Positions 15,537 to 24,707 of a stretch of 34,322 nucleotides of DNA are shown here, piece by piece. A program made the translations under genes and the position numbers. Origin of the DNA: Methanofastidiosum sp964630765 (GTDB taxonomy: Archaea; Methanobacteriota_B; Thermococci; Methanofastidiosales; Methanofastidiosaceae); assembly GCA_964630765.1 (NCBI GenBank), contig CAZVXE010000011.1:1-34322 (forward strand), written 5' to 3'. Every line of letters starts with the position of its first letter. Position 1 is the first letter of the stretch. Under the pieces are notes generated by a model. That model worked only from the letters and a program-made list of their open reading frames with translations. It did no database searches and was not told the DNA's origin.

Positions 15537-15838
15537 TCTAAATGACCATATTTAGATTTTATATTTAATAAATCTATTTTTTCTACATAAACACCAATTA
15601 GAAAGCCTATCACAAAGAAGAATCCCAAGAACATTAGACTTATTTCTATTTTAGAAGTCAAGAATAGGTTAATGGTGTACATTTCAATCCCAGTAAAACA
15701 TCCAAGAGCAAATACTATAAAAGATCTAGCAATAACAGCTTCTTTCATCTCAGATTTATTAGGGATTTGATTCCTTGTTTCTTCTATGAGTTTTAATAGT
15801 TCCCTTCTTAAATCTTCATCATTTAGGTTGCCAGTCAT
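15530..15838 (-). CDS. Small two-helix membrane protein
   Basis: The 102-residue protein has a charged, helical N-terminus (DLRRELLKLIEETRNQ) and two hydrophobic segments, about 37-60 and 66-87, followed by a short basic tail. I do not recognise the family. A CTTTTTAAGC box lies about 30 nt upstream of the ATG. It converges on secD with a 7-nt overlap of the coding ends. There is no evidence of a functional link with SecDF. Confidence 0.6.
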   Translation of the reverse strand: MTGNLNDEDLRRELLKLIEETRNQIPNKSEMKEAVIARSFIVFALGCFTGIEMYTINLFLTSKIEISLMFLGFFFVIGFLIGVYVEKIDLLNIKSKYGHLDY

Positions 15839-15900
15839 GCAAATCTTAATACAATTGTAGCGAAAAGCTTAAAAAGATTTGGCTAAGATATGCGATTTTC

Positions 15901-17244
15901 TCAATTTTTTAGTTTTAATACTTCAAGTTCTTTTTCAAGTTGTGCAAGCTCCTTTTGGCTAAAAGCGTCTTTATTTAATGGAATAATCAAGCGTGAATTT
16001 TCAATTAGAACTAAATCTCTAAGCGCTTGTATAAATTTTAAGACTATATCAAAATTGTTCTGAGCTATTAAATATTCAAGCCCTTCCAGAATAACAATGG
16101 AATCTTTTCCTTTATTAATAAAATCTGTTATTAGGTTCATAAGGCTATTTAGGTAAATAGGAGAAATTGTATTTACTCCTTCTATCTTTGATAACCAAAT
16201 AAAAGGCGTCTTTTCAAGATCATATATTTTCTTTAGTAATCCAGGTGATGTTCTTGTTATTGCAAGACCTGATATGTTGTGTGTTACAAGGTCCTTAAAG
16301 ATTTCAAAACTCTTCTCATATTTTTTTTCATAGACTATAAATGATTTGCTGGAGGGGAGTTCATACTTAATTGGGAAAGGTGCCTCTTCTTCTCCATTAG
16401 TAGATATATTATACTTAAATCTTAAAAGAAATGGAGTGGATTCTCCAGATATTAAAATGATAACGTTTTCATCCTCTTGTTCAAAAGGCGTATCTAATTT
16501 CTCAACATATAATGCCCCTATGATATCCTTTTCAAAAAATATGGGCGAGAAAAAACTATTTTTAGAGACAGGGGCCGTATTTTTATTTTTATAGTTATTA
16601 TAAATATTAATGAGTTTTTTTTCTTCTTTTAAGTTAAATCCTATCTTATTTAAAATTATAGGATTCCCATCCCCTTCAACTGAGTAAAATACTACTTTGT
16701 CAACTCCAACTGCCTCATGAATTGTGTCCACGATTAGCTTTGCCCCTTTTTCTAAGGAATCAATTTCTCTAAGCTTCTCCGATAAAGTAATCACAGAAAG
16801 TAATTCTTTGTTTCTTTTTACATATCTCTGTTTCAATGCATTATTATAATGCTTCACAAGATTAGATAGTTTCCACCTATCATAGGCCTTGAAAACAAGG
16901 CGCCTTATATCGTCTACGCTAACAGGTTTTTTCAGATAATCGTAGGCCCCATGTTTAATAGCTTCAAGTGATGAGTCAAGGGTTGCGTGGCCAGTTAAAA
17001 TTATAACCATTGTTTCAGAATTGATATTCTTAATATTTTTTAAAGTTTCTTCACCAGACATCCCCTTCATTTTGAGGTCAAGCAGAACAAGATGAATGCT
17101 ATTACTTTTGAATTTTTTGATTGCTTCTTCGCCACTGTCCGCATCTAATACAGTGTATCCTTCTGTTTCCAAGATTATTTTCAGGCTGTCCCTTATGTTT
17201 ATTTCATCATCGACTATTAGAATATTGAACTCGTCTTTATCCAT
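15901..17244 (-). CDS. Response regulator with REC, GAF-like and DUF835 domains
   Basis: The 447-residue protein starts with a receiver domain: DDE at 12-14, the phosphoacceptor Asp56 in LLDLKMKGMSG, Thr84 in ILTGHA and Lys106 in LKKPVS. A GAF-like sensor domain follows at about 150-280. The C-terminal part (about 300-440) is DUF835, with WLSKIEG and KGKDSIVILEGLEYLIAQNN. There is no DNA-binding domain, so the output is probably protein interaction rather than transcription. It follows the kinase gene by 4 nt, with AGGGGGTGA across the kinase stop codon as ribosome site, so the two form one operon and very likely a cognate pair. Confidence 0.88.
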   Translation of the reverse strand: MDKDEFNILIVDDEINIRDSLKIILETEGYTVLDADSGEEAIKKFKSNSIHLVLLDLKMKGMSGEETLKNIKNINSETMVIILTGHATLDSSLEAIKHGAYDYLKKPVSVDDIRRLVFKAYDRWKLSNLVKHYNNALKQRYVKRNKELLSVITLSEKLREIDSLEKGAKLIVDTIHEAVGVDKVVFYSVEGDGNPIILNKIGFNLKEEKKLINIYNNYKNKNTAPVSKNSFFSPIFFEKDIIGALYVEKLDTPFEQEDENVIILISGESTPFLLRFKYNISTNGEEEAPFPIKYELPSSKSFIVYEKKYEKSFEIFKDLVTHNISGLAITRTSPGLLKKIYDLEKTPFIWLSKIEGVNTISPIYLNSLMNLITDFINKGKDSIVILEGLEYLIAQNNFDIVLKFIQALRDLVLIENSRLIIPLNKDAFSQKELAQLEKELEVLKLKN

Positions 17245-17248
17245 TGAT

Positions 17249-18334
17249 TCACCCCCTTGTGAGGCAAATTTTAACTGTAGTCCCTTTATTTATGTCGCTA
17301 TCTACGTACATCTTGCCGCCATGAGACTCAATTATTCTGTGCGTCATAGGTAAACCGATACCTCGGTTATTTGTAAATGATTTTGTTGTATAGAAAGGGT
17401 CAAATATACGTTCAAGATTTTCTGGGGGTATGCCAATACCATTGTCAGTGACTTTGATCTCAATGTAGTCTTGATTCTTTATAGTTTCTATTTTTACAGT
17501 CGCATTGCGGTCTATATTAATCAAAGCATCTTTAGCATTTAATAGGAGATTCATTACGGCTCTTTGAAGTTGACCTTCAGTAAAAGGAACAATGCAATCG
17601 CCACATTCTTTTAAAGAAATAGATATGTTTTTTGATTTGAAATCGTTTTCAACTAATTCAATTGCTTTTTTTATCTCGCTATCTACATCAATTGCAGATA
17701 TCTCACCGTGCATATAAGATGAGAAATCCAAAAGCCAGTTCAATATGCCGGCAATTCTTTCGACTTCATAGTTTACAGTCTGGATATATTGTTTTCTTTT
17801 TTCGTCGTCATTGGTATTCTCAATAATATATAGATAATTAACAATGACATTTAAAGGATTATTAATTTCATGTGAAAGGCTTGCTGAAAGCCTTTTGATG
17901 GAGTCTAGTTTTTCCGATATCAAAGGAGAGAGATTGATTCCTTTAGTCTGATCAATTTCTTTAAATGAAGCAAGTATGGTTTTAGTTCCTTCTCTGTCTA
18001 AAAAATCAAACTTAATTTCACATAAAATCTCTCCACCGCTTTTATTCATGACTGACCCTGTTGTAGTGTAGGAGAATATGCTATCTTTTGTTTTTGAATT
18101 AAGAACGGCAAGTATATTTTCTTTTCCATTGCAACATAATAAGTCGGGAAAGGAGATATTTTTTAGATCGTCTCTTGAAAATCCTGTCATATTTATGAGG
18201 GCATCATTAAAAAAAAGCAGCCTATCCTCTACTATTTCAGCCATTGGCATGGCAAAGTTTTTTGATATACTCACATTGAAAGTGGAGTTTGATGGAGAAA
18301 ATTCCTTGGTTTCTGTCATTTTATTCGTACTCAA
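17249..18334 (-). CDS. PAS-domain sensor histidine kinase
   Basis: The 361-residue cytoplasmic kinase has no membrane segments. A PAS-like domain (about 28-128) is followed by the phosphoacceptor helix SLSHEINNPLNVIV (His155). The ATPase domain has the N box NLLLNAKDAL (Asn266), DNGIGIP and FDPFYTTKS, and the G2 element NRGIGLPMTHRIIESHGG. It should phosphorylate Asp56 of the downstream REC-DUF835 protein. The start is uncertain: a TATATATAAAAAG-like box (about 18354-18366) favours the TTG at 18334 on a leaderless mRNA, while an ATG lies 15 nt further in. Confidence 0.9.
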   Translation of the reverse strand: MSTNKMTETKEFSPSNSTFNVSISKNFAMPMAEIVEDRLLFFNDALINMTGFSRDDLKNISFPDLLCCNGKENILAVLNSKTKDSIFSYTTTGSVMNKSGGEILCEIKFDFLDREGTKTILASFKEIDQTKGINLSPLISEKLDSIKRLSASLSHEINNPLNVIVNYLYIIENTNDDEKRKQYIQTVNYEVERIAGILNWLLDFSSYMHGEISAIDVDSEIKKAIELVENDFKSKNISISLKECGDCIVPFTEGQLQRAVMNLLLNAKDALINIDRNATVKIETIKNQDYIEIKVTDNGIGIPPENLERIFDPFYTTKSFTNNRGIGLPMTHRIIESHGGKMYVDSDINKGTTVKICLTRG

Positions 18335-18469
18335 TAACTTGTGTTTTAGAGGTCTTTTTATATATTTGCTTTAATATTGCGATTTTCTTAAATAAAATTA
18401 ATTAAATCACAAATAAAGAAAAAGAAAACTTCTTAAAGTGACATATTTTAGTTTCAAACGGAGATTCAT

Positions 18470-20188
18470 TTGCCCTACATAGAAAATCTTCTAGAGATAG
18501 ACCTAGATACTGAAAAAATTGAAGTAAAAAAACTGGATAAAAAGATGGCCAGTAAATATATTGGAGGTAGGGGTGTTGGAGTAAAACTACTATTTGATAT
18601 GCTTCCTCCAAATACCGATCCACTTTCACGCGATAATATTTTGATATTTGCAACAGGACCTATAACAGGAACTGTTGTTCCACTTTCTGGGAGGCATATA
18701 GTCGTTTCTAAATCCCCTCTTACAGGCACTGTCTTTGATTCGAGCGCAGGTGGTTTTTTTGGAAGAGAACTTAGGATGGCGGGCTTTGACGTTGTTGTGA
18801 TTAAGGGGGCTGCAGAAAAACCTGTTTATATCGAAATAGACGATGGTAATGTTGAAATAAAAGACGCATCAAACATATGGGGAAAAAATGTAAAGGAGTC
18901 TACATCAATCCTATCAAATGACGGCTTTAAGGTATCATGCGTAGGAAAAGCAGGTGAAAAATTAATACCGATTTCTTCAATAATGAGTGAGTACACTCAT
19001 GCCTGCGGAAGAGGTGGTCTTGGAGCGGTGATGGGCTCAAAGAAATTAAAGGCGTTTATTGTTAGGGGAAAGAAAGAAATTCAAGTATCAGACACTGAAA
19101 AAATGAAGAAACACATATCAGAATCAATGAGACTTTTAAATGCCTCGCCAGTTGCTTCAAAAGGATTGGCTTACTATGGCACCCCCTCTCTTGTAAATCT
19201 AATAAACACAATGCGGATAATGCCAACTGATAATTTTAGGAAAGTTCATTTTGAAAACGCCTACAAGGTTTCCGGAGAATATATAGCGGAGAATTATGAT
19301 ATCAAAAGGAAAACTTGTTACAACTGTTTTATAGCCTGCAAGCGTGAGGACAGAAAACGAAATATGGAAATACCAGAATATGAAACTATTGCAATGTTTG
19401 GCCCAAACTCAATGAATGATGATATTGAAAAGATCATACAGGCAAATTATATTTGTAATGATTATGGTGTAGATACCATTTCAGCAGGAAATGCTGTAAG
19501 CTGTTATATAGAATTAGAAGGGGAGAAGGATATTGAAAAGCCGCTTAAAGAGATAGTCGAAGGTGGGCCTTTAAGCCAGGGATCTTTTAGGTATTCAAAA
19601 GGTAAGGGTAGAGAAGAGTCTTCAATGTCTGTAAAGGGCCTAGAGATACCAGGATACGACCCCCGGGGTGTTTTGGGGCTTGCATTGAGTTATGCAACTT
19701 CCAATAGGGGCGCATGCCATCTTAGAGCTTACATGGTGGGGCCAGAAATACTAGGCAAGCCGAAGCTGATTGACAGACTATCATTTTCTGGTAAAAGTGG
19801 CCTTATACAGATATTCCAAAATATTTCGGCAAGTATTCACTCATTGATAATGTGTCAATTCTCGTCTTTTGCATTGTCAGAAGAAGAATATGCAAATTTA
19901 CTTTCTGCGAGCGTTGGTGAGTTGTATACATCTGAAGAATTTATAAAAACTGGGGAGAGGATATATAATCTTGAGAGATTGTTTAATCTCAGAGAGGATA
20001 TGTCATATTCTGAAGATACCCTTCCAGAAAGATTTTTTGGCAGCGATGGTATATCAAAAGATGAATTTAATTCTGTACTTGACGAATATTATACTTATAG
20101 GGGATGGAATAAAGGAGTTCCAACTATGGAAAGACTTGAATCACTTGGCTTAAAAAATGAGGGGAAATTTTTATGTGGAAAGAAATAG
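18470..20188 (+). CDS. Aldehyde:ferredoxin oxidoreductase family protein
   Basis: The 572-residue protein belongs to the tungstopterin AOR family, which oxidises aldehydes to acids with ferredoxin as acceptor. The N-terminal domain has KYIGGRGVGVKLLFDMLPP and ATGPITGTVVPLSGR, and HACGRGGLGAVMGSKKLKA contacts the pterin in homologues. The [4Fe-4S] ligands are Cys283, Cys286 and Cys290 (CYNCFIAC) and probably Cys462 (LIMCQFS). The segment YGVDTISAGN is also conserved. It is slightly shorter than typical members (about 600). TTG 18470 is the start, 6 nt after GGAG. Its end overlaps an aldolase gene by 16 nt, which suggests that it oxidises the aldehyde that enzyme releases. Confidence 0.9.
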   Translation: MPYIENLLEIDLDTEKIEVKKLDKKMASKYIGGRGVGVKLLFDMLPPNTDPLSRDNILIFATGPITGTVVPLSGRHIVVSKSPLTGTVFDSSAGGFFGRELRMAGFDVVVIKGAAEKPVYIEIDDGNVEIKDASNIWGKNVKESTSILSNDGFKVSCVGKAGEKLIPISSIMSEYTHACGRGGLGAVMGSKKLKAFIVRGKKEIQVSDTEKMKKHISESMRLLNASPVASKGLAYYGTPSLVNLINTMRIMPTDNFRKVHFENAYKVSGEYIAENYDIKRKTCYNCFIACKREDRKRNMEIPEYETIAMFGPNSMNDDIEKIIQANYICNDYGVDTISAGNAVSCYIELEGEKDIEKPLKEIVEGGPLSQGSFRYSKGKGREESSMSVKGLEIPGYDPRGVLGLALSYATSNRGACHLRAYMVGPEILGKPKLIDRLSFSGKSGLIQIFQNISASIHSLIMCQFSSFALSEEEYANLLSASVGELYTSEEFIKTGERIYNLERLFNLREDMSYSEDTLPERFFGSDGISKDEFNSVLDEYYTYRGWNKGVPTMERLESLGLKNEGKFLCGKK

Positions 20189-20724
20189 GCAAGTTCGGTA
20201 AAAAACTTGTTGATGGGGGTTATCTTAGCTCTCATTTTGGTAATATTAGTGTTAGAGTGGGGGATAGTATTACAGTTACAAGAAGTGGTTGTATGCTTGA
20301 CGAGATAACTGAAGCATCTGTTGTTACTGTGGATCTTCATAAACCCTCATCTCTAGACTTAATAGCTTCAAGTGAGACCATTGTTCATAGAGAAATCTAC
20401 AAACGGACTTCTGCACTTGCAATTATACACGCACACTGCCCCTTTGCAGTTATAGAATCTCTTTTGCATAATACATCAATTGAGCCTTACGACTCTGAAG
20501 GAAAATTCTTTTTTCATGAAATACCAATAGTAACTGGAAATATTGGAACAAAAGAGCTAGCAGAAAATGCTGCAAAATCTCTTGAAAAACATAAAGGATG
20601 TATTGTTAAAGCTCATGGTACATTTGCTGTTGGTAAGATATTAGAAGAGGCTTATGTCCACACAACAATGATGGAGCACAGTGCAAAGATAAAGTATTTC
20701 TGTGATTTAAGCAAAAATAAATAA
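20173..20724 (+). CDS. Class II aldolase (fuculose-1-phosphate aldolase-like)
   Basis: The 183-residue protein belongs to the class II aldolase/adducin family. The zinc site is visible: Glu68 (ASSETIVHRE), His86 and His88 (IIHAHCPFAV), and His148 (KAHGTFAVG). Related archaeal enzymes cleave fuculose-1-phosphate to lactaldehyde and dihydroxyacetone phosphate, and in Methanocaldococcus the homologue has been linked to lactaldehyde supply for F420. Its ATG lies inside the end of the AOR gene, so the two products are made together. The actual substrate is not known; a decarboxylase or a different sugar phosphate is possible. Confidence 0.85.
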   Translation: MWKEIGKFGKKLVDGGYLSSHFGNISVRVGDSITVTRSGCMLDEITEASVVTVDLHKPSSLDLIASSETIVHREIYKRTSALAIIHAHCPFAVIESLLHNTSIEPYDSEGKFFFHEIPIVTGNIGTKELAENAAKSLEKHKGCIVKAHGTFAVGKILEEAYVHTTMMEHSAKIKYFCDLSKNK

Positions 20725-20731
20725 TAAATTA

Positions 20732-21211
20732 TTATTTTACTATAAGAACAGGAACTTTGCTGTTTGATACAACTATAGAAGCTACCTTGCCAAGGGCTGA
20801 CCTATTTGATTTTGAAAATCCATACTGGCCCATAATAATTAATTCGTATTTTCCTTCATCTGCCTCTGCCAGAATCTCATTGGCAGGGGATCCAGATCTT
20901 GCTTTTGTTTTTGGTTCAAATCCAAATTTCATCAAAAGTTTGTAAGCGTTTTCAAGTATTTTGAAGCTGACATCGACAGGTTTAAGGTTTTTTAAATCCT
21001 CGATTGTTTCCACATTTTTAAGTTCAACTTCTTTTAGCTTTCTTACTTCTTCATTGAATTTTCTTTCATAAAATTTGAATTCTTCATGGACTTTTGGCAT
21101 AACGTATAAAACAACTAATTCATGCTCCTGAGATTTACAAAAAAGTTGCGCACCGTAAGCCAAAGCGCTGTCAGAATAGAAGGAGCCATCAGTACACATC
21201 AATATTTTCAT
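20732..21211 (-). CDS. Universal stress protein (UspA family)
   Basis: This single Usp domain of 159 residues begins MKILMCTDGSFYSDSALAYG and ends with a nucleotide-binding loop, IIMGQYGFSKSNRSALGKVA. The G-2x-G-9x-G spacing of ATP-binding Usp proteins is kept, but the residue after the last Gly is Lys instead of Ser/Thr. The gene starts 4 nt after the permease stop codon with AAGGTGA as ribosome site, so both are one operon. A role in regulating that permease is likely by context, as for other Usp-transporter pairs. Confidence 0.88.
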   Translation of the reverse strand: MKILMCTDGSFYSDSALAYGAQLFCKSQEHELVVLYVMPKVHEEFKFYERKFNEEVRKLKEVELKNVETIEDLKNLKPVDVSFKILENAYKLLMKFGFEPKTKARSGSPANEILAEADEGKYELIIMGQYGFSKSNRSALGKVASIVVSNSKVPVLIVK

Positions 21212-21215
21212 ATTA

Positions 21216-22652
21216 TCACCTTATTGGCATATAGGGTATTAAGAATACCAAGATTATATTTGCTATCAGTGTTGATATTCCCCCCACTACAAGCCCAATC
21301 CATAACCACTTCATGAATCTCATGCTATATTTCTTTCTTTTTTCTAATATACCTAAAGCAACTATATTTGCAGTACTCCCTATCATTGTAATGTTACCCC
21401 CGTAACACCCACCAAATAAAAGAGCCCACCATAATGGAAAAGTATTAATTCCAAGGCTATTAAAACTTTCGACAACTGGTATTAATGCAGCAACTAACAC
21501 TACATTATCAAGAAGACTTGAACCAAGAGAAGCTATCCACAATATCATTGTTGTAAGAATTGGGAGGCTACCAGCAATCCCTGCAACACTCTGTGCAAGT
21601 ATATCTGTTACACCTGTAAATTTCAAGGTGCCCGCCTTTGCGAACAGCATCATGAAGAATATCAGTGTCCACCAATCCACATCTTTTTCAATATACTCTC
21701 TAGCTTTTGTTCTTTTCCATAACATGACCATACTTGCACCTATTAAAGATGCTGCTAGAAGAAGTGTATTATGTGGAAGGTCAAACAAAGATTCAAGTCT
21801 TTTGTGCATAGCTATAAGCGCTATTGTGGATAGAAATATTGCAACACCTATCTTAAACTCTTTCTTGTCAGGTACAAATTCCCATTCGTCCTGAAACGCT
21901 AATTTTTCAGTTGTCCTCATTTTTAATCTAATTTTCGATTTAAACAGTGCTACATCCTTTCTATACCAGAACAATACTATTAAGATAGTTGCAATCAAAG
22001 ATATCATTGCTACTGGAAATGCCCATATAATAAAATCTTCAAATGATAATTTTCCCCTCATTGCAATCAATATACCGATGGGGTTCCCCAAAACCGTCCC
22101 AGAGCTACCTATATTGGTCGCCATGACGCAGGAAATAACATATGGAACAGGGTTAACATCAAAATAATCTGTAATTTCTAATAATACTGCTGTTACAAAA
22201 ATAATGGAAGTTACCTCGTCAATTGCCATTGCAAGGACTGCAGATAGCAAACAAAAAACAATCAAAAGGAGGTGCGCCTCAAAATTAGTCAGTTTGACGA
22301 TTTTAATCATCAACCACCTAAAAAATCCGACGTCCTTCAACATTCCAACAAGGGTCATCATCCCAACAAGAAATAATATTACTTCAAGGGATGCAAATTC
22401 GATAAGATGAGGGATATCCAATGTCCGCGTTAACAATAAAATCGATATTCCGAGAAAAGCTATGGCGACTCTAAAACTCCAAAAAAGAAGAGTCCCAATA
22501 ACTGTTGCCGCCAATATAGAAGTCGCTATAACTTGATTTCGCGTGAAACCAACATGATCAAGTAGAATGGCGATACCAATAGTAAATCCCATTAGAATTA
22601 AAACATCTCTTCTAAAGTTTGAACTCCCACTACCTTCGTATTCTTCAGCCAT
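21216..22652 (-). CDS. ArsB/NhaD-like (ion transporter superfamily) permease
   Basis: The 478-residue protein has about 11-12 membrane helices. It belongs to the ArsB/NhaD/SLC13 group, with FLVGMMTLVGMLKDVGFFRW, the DEVTSIIFVTAVLLEI half-helix, VMATNIGSSGTVLGNPIGIL, and in the second half SSLLDNVVLVAALIPV and GGNITMIGSTANIVALGI. The two repeated N-P/S-T hairpins are typical of this superfamily. The substrate may be Na+/H+, arsenite, or an organic or inorganic anion; the sequence alone does not decide. It precedes the uspA gene in the same operon. Confidence 0.85.
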   Translation of the reverse strand: MAEEYEGSGSSNFRRDVLILMGFTIGIAILLDHVGFTRNQVIATSILAATVIGTLLFWSFRVAIAFLGISILLLTRTLDIPHLIEFASLEVILFLVGMMTLVGMLKDVGFFRWLMIKIVKLTNFEAHLLLIVFCLLSAVLAMAIDEVTSIIFVTAVLLEITDYFDVNPVPYVISCVMATNIGSSGTVLGNPIGILIAMRGKLSFEDFIIWAFPVAMISLIATILIVLFWYRKDVALFKSKIRLKMRTTEKLAFQDEWEFVPDKKEFKIGVAIFLSTIALIAMHKRLESLFDLPHNTLLLAASLIGASMVMLWKRTKAREYIEKDVDWWTLIFFMMLFAKAGTLKFTGVTDILAQSVAGIAGSLPILTTMILWIASLGSSLLDNVVLVAALIPVVESFNSLGINTFPLWWALLFGGCYGGNITMIGSTANIVALGILEKRKKYSMRFMKWLWIGLVVGGISTLIANIILVFLIPYMPIR

Positions 22653-22765
22653 ATATTGACACCGTTATGATAGGGCCATTTTATTTTGATTAGGATTTAA
22701 GCTTATCTGAAAGTCTTATTTAAATATATTTATAAGTTAGGAAAAATAAATATATACGTGGTCTG

Positions 22766-23176
22766 ATGAGAGAAGACATCCTTATTAAGCATTTGAAAAA
22801 TCTTACCCTTGAAAATAATAAGATAAAAAATGCATTTATAATGGGAATAGATGGCCTTTTGATATCTGTTATGGATAAAAAAGAGGATAATCAGATTATA
22901 GCTGCAAGAATGGCTGGGGTAATTGACGCTGCTAAAAGGATAGAAAACAGGATACCTGAAGCTTTGTCCGTTATGATCAAGGATAAGAAGATTATAGCAA
23001 TCCCCCTTTCAGAGAATTTTTTGATAGTTCTAATTGCTTCCGAAGATATTGATTCATTCAGTGTGATAAAATTAATCGATAAGAATAAGCAGAATATCCT
23101 TAGTATGATCGAAAAAAGAGAGTTTAGCGACCTCTTCTCTTATAATCCAGCTAAAGTAGATGGGCTTGACATTTAA
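22766..23176 (+). CDS. Roadblock/LC7-domain protein
   Basis: This 136-residue protein has the Roadblock/LC7 profile: an N-terminal helix, the strand IKNAFIMGIDGLLISVM, the helix AARMAGVIDAAKRIENRI, and strands ALSVMIKDKKIIAIPL and NFLIVLIAS. Such proteins form dimers and often regulate small Ras-like GTPases or chemosensory machinery. No GTPase gene is adjacent. An AT-rich region (22720-22757) with several TATA-like elements separates it from the divergent permease gene. Confidence 0.75.
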   Translation: MREDILIKHLKNLTLENNKIKNAFIMGIDGLLISVMDKKEDNQIIAARMAGVIDAAKRIENRIPEALSVMIKDKKIIAIPLSENFLIVLIASEDIDSFSVIKLIDKNKQNILSMIEKREFSDLFSYNPAKVDGLDI

Positions 23177-23403
23177 TAAGATTATAAACTAATAACTCAT
23201 TACATTGTACTTATTTTAGTCACTTTCTGAACAATATATTACCATTGTTTCTTTAAAATGTTCATTTGATACTTATCAAAATAAATAAAAAATATTTTTT
23301 TAGACAAAATATAATAATTTATTGCCTTATTAGGCCTAATTTGACCATAAATATAGCCATACTAATAAATACTGAATTTTATGTCTATATTTTATCTATA
23401 TAT

Positions 23404-23457
23404 TAAACATATGTTTAGTATATATAAAATATATTGGAGGTTTAACTAATAAGGTGA
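23404..23457 (+). promoter_or_regulatory. amt-glnK promoter with palindromic operator candidate
   Basis: A perfect 14-bp palindrome, TAAACATATGTTTA (23404-23417), abuts a TATA-like GTATATATAAAATATAT (23418-23434). GGAGG (23436-23440) and AAGGTGA (23451-23457) follow, the second 6 nt before the amt ATG. A palindrome touching the TATA box is a natural repressor or activator site. It does not match the GGAA-N8-TTCC NrpR operator. The upstream part of the gap (23177-23400) is AT-rich without visible genes. Confidence 0.55.
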
Positions 23458-23463
23458 TTAAAA

Positions 23464-24696
23464 ATGTCTATGGAAATTAATTTATTGGATACATTATGGG
23501 TGTTAATTGCCAGTTTTTTAGTATTTATAATGCACCTTGGATTTACCACAATAGAGGCAGGATTAACAAGGTCAAAAAATACTATTAGTATTATCACAAA
23601 AAATGTATTTACTATCGCCATGGGGAGCGTGGTATTCATGGTGATAGGATTTACACTTGCTTTCTCAGGAGATGGGAAGTTTATCGGTGATTTGGCCTAT
23701 TTTATGATAAATGGATTAAATTCTGACCCGTGGCCAGGGCTTATGATCCCGGCAATGGCTTTCTTTTTATTCCAGGCAATGTTTGCTGCAACATCTGCCA
23801 CTATAGTTAGTGGTGCTGTTGCTGAGAGGATAAAATTCAGCGCTTATGTCATCGTTTCTATAATTCTTGTAGGCTTAGTATACCCAATAGTCGCCCACTG
23901 GATATGGGGTGGTGGATGGCTTTCATCTTTGGGCTTCCATGATTTTGCAGGGTCAACTGTTGTTCACAGCGTGGGGGGATGGACTGCTCTTGCCACAGTC
24001 ATAATTTTGGGCCCAAGATTTGGAAAGTTTGATAAGGATGGAACACCACAAGCTATAGCTGGCCACAATATAGGCCTTGCCTCTATTGGATGTTTGCTAC
24101 TGTGGTTTGGATGGTTCGGTTTTAACTCAGGAAGTGAACTTGCATTAACAGCAAGAGTTCCATTAATTGCCATAACAACAAATATTGCCGCTGCTGGGGG
24201 CGGTATTGCAGCGTTGACTGTTACAAGATTTAGGGGAGGAAAACCGGATATCAGTATGTTCTTAAACGGTATACTGGCTGGACTTGTGGCAATAACTGCC
24301 CCTTGCGCAGTTGTAACTCCACATTGGGCCCTTGTAATTGGGGTACTAGCTGGGATAATAGTGGTATACGCAGTTGAATTTATCGAAGCCAAGCTTAAGA
24401 TAGACGACCCCGTAGGTGCTATTTCAGTCCACGGTGTTTGTGGATTTTTTGGAACTATATGTGTTGGACTGTTTTCAAGTTCAAATGGCCTTATAACTAC
24501 AGGCTCTGCATCCCAGTTGATTGTTCAATTAATTGGAGCGGGCGCAACATTTGCGCTGGTATTTGTTTCCGCACTAGTCATAGCTAAGGCTGTAGATGTG
24601 ACAATAGGGCTAAGGGTGCCTGCAGAGGTAGAAATAAAAGGGCTTGACATAACTGAGTTTGGTGGAGATGCCTACCCAGACTTTCTTAAGATGTGA
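23464..24696 (+). CDS. amt: Ammonium transporter
   Basis: This 410-residue channel of the Amt/Rh family moves ammonium across the membrane. The pore twin histidines are His168 (STVVHSVGGW) and His323 (ISVHGVCGFFG), and the signature FDKDGTPQAIAGHNIGLA is intact. About 11 membrane helices are visible. The glnK gene follows 11 nt downstream, the standard pair in which GlnK plugs the Amt trimer when nitrogen is plentiful. The AAGGTGA site and the upstream promoter decide the start at 23464. Confidence 0.95.
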   Translation: MSMEINLLDTLWVLIASFLVFIMHLGFTTIEAGLTRSKNTISIITKNVFTIAMGSVVFMVIGFTLAFSGDGKFIGDLAYFMINGLNSDPWPGLMIPAMAFFLFQAMFAATSATIVSGAVAERIKFSAYVIVSIILVGLVYPIVAHWIWGGGWLSSLGFHDFAGSTVVHSVGGWTALATVIILGPRFGKFDKDGTPQAIAGHNIGLASIGCLLLWFGWFGFNSGSELALTARVPLIAITTNIAAAGGGIAALTVTRFRGGKPDISMFLNGILAGLVAITAPCAVVTPHWALVIGVLAGIIVVYAVEFIEAKLKIDDPVGAISVHGVCGFFGTICVGLFSSSNGLITTGSASQLIVQLIGAGATFALVFVSALVIAKAVDVTIGLRVPAEVEIKGLDITEFGGDAYPDFLKM

Positions 24697-24707
24697 GGTG
24701 CTGAAAA

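Noticed and set aside
23178..23400. Possible small genes in the gap before amt
   Set aside because: No frame with a start, ribosome site and coding character was seen; the region is AT-rich upstream DNA.
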